Part shown: positions 57,387-64,000 of the stretch, one piece after another
Position numbering within the stretch: position 1 is the first letter of the stretch
Layout: every line of letters begins with the position of its first letter
DNA from: an uncultured Paracoccaceae bacterium
Lineage (GTDB): Bacteria; Pseudomonadota; Alphaproteobacteria; Rhodobacterales; Rhodobacteraceae
NCBI GenBank assembly: GCA_947501355.1
Contig: CANMVA010000001.1
Location: forward strand, 1,310,001 to 1,374,000
Reading direction: 5' to 3'
DNA length: 64,000 nucleotides
Notes under the pieces: generated by a model
What the model saw: the letters and a program-made list of their open reading frames with translations, nothing else
What the model was told of the DNA's origin: nothing
Database searches by the model: none
Position numbers and translations under genes: made by a program

Positions 57387-58337
57387 TTATGCGGGGCCGC
57401 CGAGCAGTTCGGCGGCGATGACTTCGGCTGTGGGGCGCGCTTGCTGGATGCGCATCCCGGTTTTCATGCGCGGATCATAGAGGATCTGCAGCAGCAATTC
57501 GTCATGGGTCGTGAGGCGGCCAAACTCTTCGTCGTCGTTGAAGATCGACGGGCGGGCGGCGGCGCTGTCATTGGCCAGACCAAGGGCCTGAGCGATTTCC
57601 TCGTGCAGGCAGGCGGTGCGCAGGATGTCGGGATGCTCGGCCCGGATGACTGCGATGGCGCGGTCGTAGCTGGCATTGCCCGCGCCCTCAGATTGGCTCA
57701 GGGCCACGCAGAAGGTGGAGCGGGGCAGGTTCACGATCCGGTCGAGGGCGGAGGCGGTGATGCCGGGGGCGAGTTGCTGAAGACGGGGGCCGTAAGCGCG
57801 GCGTTCGTCCTCATGCAGGATCAGGACGTGGAAGTTCGCACCGCGTTTGGCGAGCCGGATGGGGACATCTGTCAGACGCGAGAGGCGCTGGGTGAAGCGG
57901 GCAATCTCGGCCCGGTCGGCCTGCTGTTTGGCTTGCGGGACAGAGGCGCCGAATTCGACAGAAAGCACAATCGGCTTGTCCCAGCGCCGCAGGACAGAGG
58001 CGCTTTCCACCCGGGTCAGCGCATTGGCGCGTTCGGTATATTCGTTGAACATCGCGATGCGGGTGAAGTTTTCGACCAGTTGGCGTTTGTTGAAGGGTGT
58101 GTCGGCCCCGCCGCCATCCTGACGCAGAAGGCCCTGGACCAGAAGGTCGTTTTCGACGCGTGCGTAGTAGCGCTCCAGCTCAAGGCTCTCGGCCGAGCGT
58201 TCAGGCGCAGGTTTGGGTGCGGGGGCGGCGAGCCCCGGAGGGCGGACTTGTGGTTTCGGAGAGGGTGGCACAGGCTCGCAGGCGACAAGCGCGATCAGCG
58301 CTGCCGTCCCTGCAAGCCATTTGAGTGCCGATCTCAT
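57387..58337 (-). CDS. DUF2927 lipoprotein-like protein
   Basis: LIALVACEP lipobox; CLHEEIAQALGLANDSAAARPSIFNDDEEFGRLTTHDELLLQILYD. Confidence 0.88.
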   Translation of the reverse strand: MRSALKWLAGTAALIALVACEPVPPSPKPQVRPPGLAAPAPKPAPERSAESLELERYYARVENDLLVQGLLRQDGGGADTPFNKRQLVENFTRIAMFNEYTERANALTRVESASVLRRWDKPIVLSVEFGASVPQAKQQADRAEIARFTQRLSRLTDVPIRLAKRGANFHVLILHEDERRAYGPRLQQLAPGITASALDRIVNLPRSTFCVALSQSEGAGNASYDRAIAVIRAEHPDILRTACLHEEIAQALGLANDSAAARPSIFNDDEEFGRLTTHDELLLQILYDPRMKTGMRIQQARPTAEVIAAELLGGPA

Positions 58338-58340
58338 ACG

Positions 58341-59534
58341 TTAGCCAGCCGCCGTTCCGATGGTGTCGCCGGTGCCGGTCTTGCGAGATTTGGCGGCGGC
58401 GAGGGTGTCGCGCAGCTCTGTCTCCATCTTTTGCAATTCGACTTCGGCGGCGGCGCGCTTGGCTTTGCCTTCATCGGCGATCTGGAGCGATTCCTCGATC
58501 GTGGCGACCAGTTCGGCATTCGCGGTCTTGACGGCTTCGATATCGAAGACGCCGCGCTCCATTTCTTCGCGGACGACCTTGTTTGCCTCGCGCAGGTTCT
58601 TTGCGTTGGCGGTCAGAAGCTCGTTGGTCAGATCGTTGGCGCCGCGCACGGCCTCTGCGGCTTCGCGGGAACGCTGGATCGTGACGGCCTGTGCCAGCTG
58701 GGTTTCCCAGAGGGGCACGGTGTTGACAAGCGTCGAGTTGATCTTGGTCACCAGCGACTTGTCGTTTTCCTGAACCAGACGGATTGAGGGGAGCGACTGC
58801 ATCGTCACCTGACGGGTCAGTTTCAGGTCATGCACCCGGCGTTCCAGATCATCGCGGGCGGCGCGCAGGTCGCGCAGTTCCTGCGCTTTCATGACCTGAT
58901 TTTCTTCGGATGCAGCCTCAACCTCGCGTTCCTTGTTTGGGATCGCGGTTGCATCCAGCTCTTTGATTTTCTCTTCGCCTGCCGCGATGTAAAGCGCCAG
59001 TTCATCGTAGAAGGTCAGCGTCTTTTCATAGAGCACATCCAGGGATTTGATGTCCTTGAGAAGCGTATGTTCATGCTTGAGCAAATTGTCCGTGATCCGG
59101 TCGATCTGGTCCTGCACATCCTCGAACTTGGCGACAAATTTCGCCATGGGCGCGGCGCGGCCCAGCAGTTTTTCCCACCAGCTGCGTTCGCGGCGCACGT
59201 CGAGTTCTGAGATCGAAAAGCCGCGGATCGTGGTGACGATGTTGCGCAGGCTGTCACCAGCGGGGCCGACATCCTTGTTGCGCACGTCCGACAGCATGGA
59301 TTGGCTGATCTGCTGCAATTCGGCTTGCGCGGCGGAGCCGAAAGAGATGATCGACTGGGTGTTTTCCATGTCGATCTCGTCCATGCGCTTCTTGATGGCG
59401 GCGGTCTGGGTCTTGTTGGCCTTCTCCATCGGCACGATCTCGTTGGCCGGTGTCGGTTCGGGCAAGACGACCGCGTTCAGCTCTTCCACGGCAGCGAGGG
59501 TTTTCTCGGCCTCTTTGCGCACATTTTCATCCAT
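58341..59534 (-). CDS. TelA/toxic anion resistance family protein
   Basis: SMLSDVRNKDVGPAGDSLRNIVTTIRGF, ALYIAAGEEKIKELDA, QSLPSIRLVQENDKSLVTKINSTLVNTVPLWE. Confidence 0.92.
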   Translation of the reverse strand: MDENVRKEAEKTLAAVEELNAVVLPEPTPANEIVPMEKANKTQTAAIKKRMDEIDMENTQSIISFGSAAQAELQQISQSMLSDVRNKDVGPAGDSLRNIVTTIRGFSISELDVRRERSWWEKLLGRAAPMAKFVAKFEDVQDQIDRITDNLLKHEHTLLKDIKSLDVLYEKTLTFYDELALYIAAGEEKIKELDATAIPNKEREVEAASEENQVMKAQELRDLRAARDDLERRVHDLKLTRQVTMQSLPSIRLVQENDKSLVTKINSTLVNTVPLWETQLAQAVTIQRSREAAEAVRGANDLTNELLTANAKNLREANKVVREEMERGVFDIEAVKTANAELVATIEESLQIADEGKAKRAAAEVELQKMETELRDTLAAAKSRKTGTGDTIGTAAG

Positions 59535-59549
59535 TTTGGGGCTCCCTGG

Positions 59550-60419
59550 TTACTCTGTTCTGACACCTTCGCGGGCAAGGCGCTCGCGAAGGACGTCGAT
59601 TTCAATGTCCAGATCGCTGCGGTCGGCCAGCAACATGGTCTTGTTTCGGGCGGCGAAGTTCTGCTCAAGATCGGTGAGCAGGGCCTCGTAATCGGCTCTG
59701 GCCTGCGCGTCGCGGGTACGCGCATAGATGTCGGCGAACTTGGCGGTCGCGTCGCGCGCGCCCAGCAGGTAGACGCCCAGATATTTCCGCGCGGCGGCCA
59801 GATCGCGGGGGTCTTCCTCGACCGTGCGGGCCAGATCGCGAACGGTGTTGGCGAAGCGGTCGACGCGGGATTCCATCTGACGGTCCTGCGCGCGCAGGAT
59901 CGCGTCTTTCATGGCTTTGAGGTGCTCTTCGGCCTCGTCCACGGCGCGGGCGACACGGGATTGTTGGTAGGCGTCGATACCTTCAACCCCTTTGTCTTGT
60001 AGCGGGTCGAGACCGAAGGCGAACCCATGCAGGAGCGTGCCTGCGACGGCGAAAACAATCGGGGCGAGGCCAACGCCGCTGGAGGCGAACCCAGCCACGA
60101 AAAGGGCCGCACCAGTCAGCAGGGAGGCGGCCATTTTCCTTGGAAATGAGGGGCGTTTGGCGACTTTGCGGGCGTTATAGGCTTCTTCGGCTTTCAAGCC
60201 TTCGCGGGTCAACCAAGCAGCCAGAAGCAACGTGCCGAACGCAATCAGGTTCAGGGCAAGTTGGCTGGCGTCCCCGGTAAAGGCGCGCACGGCCAGCGGA
60301 AGCGGGACGAAGAACAGCAGGTTCGCCCGCCCACCGACGCGGGTGCGGGTCTTGCCGCGGAACTCCGACGGGGTGTCGGGCGCGTCGGGGCTATACTTGC
60401 CGCCAAAGCGTTGCGCCAT
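59550..60419 (-). CDS. XpaC-like (5-bromo-4-chloroindolyl phosphate hydrolysis family) membrane protein
   Basis: 289 aa; RVGGRANLLFFVPLPLAVRAF, YLGVYLLGARDATAKFADIYARTRDAQARADYEALLTDLEQNF; upstream partner of TelA. Confidence 0.8.
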   Translation of the reverse strand: MAQRFGGKYSPDAPDTPSEFRGKTRTRVGGRANLLFFVPLPLAVRAFTGDASQLALNLIAFGTLLLAAWLTREGLKAEEAYNARKVAKRPSFPRKMAASLLTGAALFVAGFASSGVGLAPIVFAVAGTLLHGFAFGLDPLQDKGVEGIDAYQQSRVARAVDEAEEHLKAMKDAILRAQDRQMESRVDRFANTVRDLARTVEEDPRDLAAARKYLGVYLLGARDATAKFADIYARTRDAQARADYEALLTDLEQNFAARNKTMLLADRSDLDIEIDVLRERLAREGVRTE

Positions 60420-60421
60420 GC

Positions 60422-60505
60422 CTAGAGCCCTCCGCCAACGGAGACATAGACGATCAACGCCAAGAGCAGGCCAAAGGCCAATTTTTGCAATCCGGTTGCT
60501 GACAT
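60422..60505 (-). CDS. 27-aa single-TM microprotein
   Basis: MSATGLQKLAFGLLLALIVYVSVGGGL, immediately upstream of the XpaC-like gene; below the length cutoff of the supplied ORF track. Confidence 0.5.
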   Translation of the reverse strand: MSATGLQKLAFGLLLALIVYVSVGGGL

Positions 60506-60584
60506 GACGGCCCCCTCGGCCCCACTAACCCACGAACATCAAAACTATATGTAAGCGCTTGGAAGAATACCAGAAGGGGGAATT

Positions 60585-61373
60585 TTAGCGCGGATCGTTC
60601 CGTCGGCGTTGCGGTTTGCGCTTGCGCTGCGGCTTGGGCTTGTCGTTCCAGCCCATCTGGTCGGCAAGGACGCGGGCTTTGACCTCTTCGACCGCTCCCG
60701 CTTTCAGATCACCCAAGCGGAATGGGCCGTAGCTGATGCGCAAGAGGCGGTTGACGGGCAGGCCGACAACCTCCATCGCGCGGCGGATCTCGCGGTTCTT
60801 GCCCTCGCGCAGGCCGATGGTGAGCCAGGCGTTGGCGCCTTGCTGGCGGTCGAGGGTCACTTGCATGCCCTGGAATTTTTCACCGTCGATGGTGATGCCT
60901 TTGCTCAGCGGCTCAAGCGTGGCGTCATCGGGGCGGCCGTTTACACGCACGCGGTACTTTCTGAGCCATCCGGTTGAGGGCAGTTCCAACGTGCGTTTGA
61001 GGCCGCCATCATTGGTGAGGAGCAGAAGCCCTTCGGAGTTGATGTCGAGCCGCCCGACACTCATCACGCGCGGCATATCCTCTGGGAGCGCATCGAACAC
61101 CGTCTCCCGGCCCTTTTCATCGCGCGCTGTCGTCACGAGGCCTGTGGGCTTGTGATAGAGCCAAAGCCGCGCGGGTTCAGCCTCGGCAATCGGTTTGCCG
61201 TCCACCGTGATGACCGCCTTTTCGGTGACGTTTAGGGCGGGGCTGGTGATCGGCTTGCCGTCAACGGTGACGCGGCCTGCTTCGATCATGCGCTCGGCTT
61301 CCCGGCGCGAGGCAACGCCTGCGCGTGCGAGGACTTTGGCGATACGATCACCTTTTGGGGTCTCAGTGCTCAT
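60585..61373 (-). CDS. rluB: 23S rRNA pseudouridine synthase (RluB/RsuA family)
   Basis: S4 domain RIAKVLARAGVASRREAERMIEAGRVTVDGKPI, SVGRLDINSEGLLLLTNDG. Confidence 0.93.
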   Translation of the reverse strand: MSTETPKGDRIAKVLARAGVASRREAERMIEAGRVTVDGKPITSPALNVTEKAVITVDGKPIAEAEPARLWLYHKPTGLVTTARDEKGRETVFDALPEDMPRVMSVGRLDINSEGLLLLTNDGGLKRTLELPSTGWLRKYRVRVNGRPDDATLEPLSKGITIDGEKFQGMQVTLDRQQGANAWLTIGLREGKNREIRRAMEVVGLPVNRLLRISYGPFRLGDLKAGAVEEVKARVLADQMGWNDKPKPQRKRKPQRRRNDPR

Positions 61374-61438
61374 GCCGCAGGCCTTAGCGGGTTTTCTGCG
61401 GGCTTGCCAGAGCGCGCGGGCTGGGGCAGGGACGGGGC

Positions 61439-61891
61439 ATGGAGTTCAAGAGCCACATGAACATCGCGCTGGACGAGGCGCACGCGGCGGCGGCACGGGG
61501 GGAGGTTCCCGTGGGCGCTGTGGTGGTGGGCCCGGATGGTGCGGTCGTGGCCCAAGCGGGCAACCGAACGCGGGAGCTCAGCGACCCGACCGCCCATGCC
61601 GAAGTGCTGGCCATCCGTGCCGCTTGTGCGGCGGCTGGGTCGGACCGGCTGCCGGGGCATGACCTCTACGTCACGCTCGAGCCGTGTCCGATGTGTGCTG
61701 CCACCATTTCCTTCGCGCGGATCGGACGGCTCTACTACGGCACAAGCGATCCGAAGTCGGGCGGTGTCGCCCACGGCGCGCGGGTGTTCAGCCATGCGCA
61801 ATGCCATCACGCGCCGGAGGTCTATGACGGCATCGCGGCAGAAGAGGCGGAACGCTTGTTGAAAACCTTCTTCAGCGATCTGCGCGGCTAG
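61439..61891 (+). CDS. tadA: tRNA-specific adenosine deaminase
   Basis: DPTAHAEVLAIRAA and LEPCPMCAATISFARIGRLYYGTSDPKSGGVAHG. Confidence 0.92.
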   Translation: MEFKSHMNIALDEAHAAAARGEVPVGAVVVGPDGAVVAQAGNRTRELSDPTAHAEVLAIRAACAAAGSDRLPGHDLYVTLEPCPMCAATISFARIGRLYYGTSDPKSGGVAHGARVFSHAQCHHAPEVYDGIAAEEAERLLKTFFSDLRG

Positions 61892-61901
61892 AGCCGCTTG
61901 A

Positions 61902-61991
61902 GCCTTCGGCGAGAGTATTTGGTCACAAAAGAAGCCGATATTTTAGTCAAATTGTCGGCTTCGCTTTGGCTTAAATATCCTCGCCGAAGGC
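61902..61991. repeat. Head-to-head inverted pair of the GCCTTCGGCGAG repeat, probable bidirectional terminator
   Basis: GCCTTCGGCGAGAGTATTTGGTCACAAAAGAAGCCGA facing (opposite strand) GCCTTCGGCGAGGATATTTAAGCCAAAGCGAAGCCGACAA between convergent genes. Confidence 0.8.
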
Positions 61992-61995
61992 ATCC

Positions 61996-62688
61996 TCACA
62001 TCTCAATTGCGACCATCGGTTCGGGCTCAATGACCTGAACGTCGGGCAAGTGCTTTATCATCTCTTCGGCGGATTGTTCGAGCAGCGGGAAGGACTTGTA
62101 GTGATAGGGGATTACCGTTTTGAAGTTGAAGAAGGTGCGCGCGGCAAAAGCGGCGCGGTGCATGTCCATGGTGAAATGCCCGCCTGCGCAAAGGATCCCG
62201 ATATCGGGGGCGTGGAGCGCGTTGAAAACCTGCATGTCGGCCATCACATCCGTATCGCCGGAGATGTAGATCGTGTGGCCCTCGCCCGACACCATGTAAC
62301 CCGCCTCGGAGCCTGCATAGACCAGCTTGTCGGTCAGCGGCAGGGAGCTGGAATGGGTCGCGTTGACCATGGTGACCTTTACCTCGCCCAGTGTGATGGT
62401 CCCGCCCTTGTTGAAGCCTGTCGCTTCGACGCCGATGCTTTCGCTGAGCCAGCTGGCGAGCTCCACAATCGCGTAGATATGTGCGCCCGTGTCTTTGGCG
62501 ATGGCCTCAATCTCGGCAGCGTGGTCGAAATGGCCGTGGGTCAGGAAAATGGAAGTGGTGCCTGCAATCGCCTCGGCGCGGCGGTCATCGGGGAAGGCGG
62601 GGTTACCTTCCAGCCACGGGTCGATCAGCAGGATCTGGTCTTTGATTTCGATGCGCAGGCTGGCATGGCCGAGGGGGATGATTTTCAT
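61996..62688 (-). CDS. MBL-fold metal-dependent hydrolase (UPF0173-like)
   Basis: MKIIPLGHASLRIEI start; FLTHGHFDHAAEIEAI; GDTDVMADMQVF; VIPYHYKSFP. Confidence 0.9.
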   Translation of the reverse strand: MKIIPLGHASLRIEIKDQILLIDPWLEGNPAFPDDRRAEAIAGTTSIFLTHGHFDHAAEIEAIAKDTGAHIYAIVELASWLSESIGVEATGFNKGGTITLGEVKVTMVNATHSSSLPLTDKLVYAGSEAGYMVSGEGHTIYISGDTDVMADMQVFNALHAPDIGILCAGGHFTMDMHRAAFAARTFFNFKTVIPYHYKSFPLLEQSAEEMIKHLPDVQVIEPEPMVAIEM

Positions 62689-62754
62689 GGGGTTGGTCTC
62701 CGGGCTGGGGTCTCTTATCTGGAAGGGTAACGGCAAAGCGGGGAAAGCCAAACC

Positions 62755-63411
62755 ATGAACTGGACCGAGCAGATTGACGCCTATTGCGAGCGGATGGATG
62801 CGTCGTTCTGGGCCGAGCCGATCAATGCGGTGACGAATATCGCCTTCATTCTGGCGGCTTTAGTCATGTGGCGGCGCAGCGCGGGTTTGCCACTGGCGCG
62901 GGCGCTGTGTGTGGTTCTTTTTGCCATCGGGGTGGGGTCGTTTCTGTTCCATACCTACGCGACATCCTGGGCCGCGACGGCGGATTTTGTTCCGATCTTG
63001 CTTTACATTCTGCTCTATATCTATGTGGCCAATCGGGCGTTTCTCGGCCTTGGCCTGTGGGGCGCCTTGGGCGGGGTTGCGTTGTTTTTCCCCTATGCGG
63101 GGATGATGGTGCCGGCGTTCTCGCTGATCCCGGGGCTGGGATCGTCGGCAGGCTATGCGCCGGTCCCGTTGCTGATCTATTTCTATGCGCTCTGGCTGCG
63201 AGCGCGCGCACCAGACACGGCGAAAGGCTTGGCGATCGGGGCCACGATATTGGTCGTCTCGCTGACCTTCCGCACCGTTGACTTGCCTCTTTGTGACGGC
63301 TTCCCGATGGGCACGCATTTCATGTGGCATATTCTGAACGGGATCATGCTGGCCTGGATGATCGAGGTTTACCGCAGACACGTGCTTGGCATCGCTCAAG
63401 AGGCGCGCTAA
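62755..63411 (+). CDS. Ceramidase-family integral membrane protein
   Basis: DAYCERMDASFWAEPINAVTNIAFILAA, GSFLFHTYATSWAATADFVPI, GTHFMWHILNGIMLAWMIEVY. Confidence 0.88.
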   Translation: MNWTEQIDAYCERMDASFWAEPINAVTNIAFILAALVMWRRSAGLPLARALCVVLFAIGVGSFLFHTYATSWAATADFVPILLYILLYIYVANRAFLGLGLWGALGGVALFFPYAGMMVPAFSLIPGLGSSAGYAPVPLLIYFYALWLRARAPDTAKGLAIGATILVVSLTFRTVDLPLCDGFPMGTHFMWHILNGIMLAWMIEVYRRHVLGIAQEAR

Positions 63412-63443
63412 ACCGCCTCTCGTTCTTACGAGGGAAAGCCCCA

Positions 63444-63731
63444 ATGTCCATCGACATCACCACCGCTGCCAAAGTGGCGAAACTGGCCCGGATCAAAGTG
63501 GAAGACGACGCGCTTCCCAGCTTGGCCGAAGAGTTCAACGCGATCCTTGGGTTCATTGAGCAGCTTGAGGAAGTGGATGTGGACGGCGTGGAGCCGATGA
63601 CCTCGGTCACGCCGCAGCGTCTGAAGCGGCGCGAGGATGTGGTGACGGATGGCGATCAGCAGGAGAAGGTTCTGTCGAATGCGCCTGATGCGCGCGAGGG
63701 CTTTTTCGCGGTGCCGAAGGTGGTGGAATAA
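63444..63731 (+). CDS. gatC: Asp/Glu-tRNA amidotransferase subunit C
   Basis: VAKLARIKVEDDALPSLAEEFNAILGFIEQLEEVDVDGVEPMTSV. Confidence 0.96.
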   Translation: MSIDITTAAKVAKLARIKVEDDALPSLAEEFNAILGFIEQLEEVDVDGVEPMTSVTPQRLKRREDVVTDGDQQEKVLSNAPDAREGFFAVPKVVE

Positions 63732-64000
63732 TGTCTGATCTGAACAAACTCACGCTGGCTGACGCGCGCGACAATCTGCGCGACAAAGAGATCACCTCGG
63801 TCGAGCTGACGGAGGCCTGTCTGAGCGCTGTGGATAGGGCCAAGGCGCTGAATGCGTTTGTGCATGACACGCCCGATCTGGCGCTTGAGCAAGCCAAGGC
63901 GGCGGATGCTCGACTGGCCGAGGGCGATGCGCCGTCGATGTGTGGTTTGCCGATTGGCATCAAGGACTTGTTCTGCACCAAGGGTGTGGCGTCGCAGGCG
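63731..64000 (+). CDS. gatA: Asp/Glu-tRNA amidotransferase subunit A (partial at right edge)
   Basis: MSDLNKLTLADARDNLRDKEITSVELTEACLSAVDRAKALNAFV...CGLPIGIKDLF. Confidence 0.95.
   Translation, partial: MSDLNKLTLADARDNLRDKEITSVELTEACLSAVDRAKALNAFVHDTPDLALEQAKAADARLAEGDAPSMCGLPIGIKDLFCTKGVASQA

Noticed and set aside
1-64000. CRISPR arrays, tRNA or rRNA genes, prophage
   Set aside because: No regularly spaced repeats, no recognisable tRNA/rRNA sequence, and no phage structural genes noticed on either strand.

Overview
This 64 kb window is a high-GC chromosome segment, most likely from the Roseobacter/Rhodobacteraceae group of Alphaproteobacteria (judged by gene content; no database search was run). 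Left to right: (i) a formate-dehydrogenase accessory/maturation cluster (TAT peptide, TorD-like chaperone, DUF3306, DUF3305, multi-[4Fe-4S] protein, cytochrome c fusion, DUF6494, Mrp ATPase, biotin/lipoate-ligase-like protein, DUF6505); (ii) an accessory island of about 10 kb starting at a truncated DnaB-like ATPase gene and ending near a decayed transposase. It encodes LysR, a TAXI-TRAP transporter whose binding-protein gene has an in-frame TAA, a cytoplasmic sulfatase-family hydrolase and the homogentisate pathway HmgA-MaiA-FahA; (iii) rpiB and then a seven-gene, fully overlapping operon (HMG-CoA reductase family, UbiA, PEP-synthase-like, DUF3419/BtaA-like, polyprenol/phytol-kinase-like, GNAT-like, AMP-ligase). 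This is the best candidate for an undescribed lipid or isoprenoid system; (iv) an Att-like FtsX ABC exporter with an AttH/CrtC lipocalin-like protein; (v) a complete sox thiosulfate-oxidation locus flanked by two YeeE/YedE transporters, with candidate SoxR operators and an intrinsic terminator between soxA and soxB; (vi) an orphan type I secretion system; (vii) a zinc-ribbon/SPFH/DUF2927/TelA/XpaC/27-aa-peptide set; (viii) rluB, tadA, an MBL hydrolase, a ceramidase-family protein, gatC and partial gatA. The + strand appears to change from C-rich to G-rich near 23.7-24 kb, inside the lipid operon. All family calls are by eye from translated sequence and motif memory.
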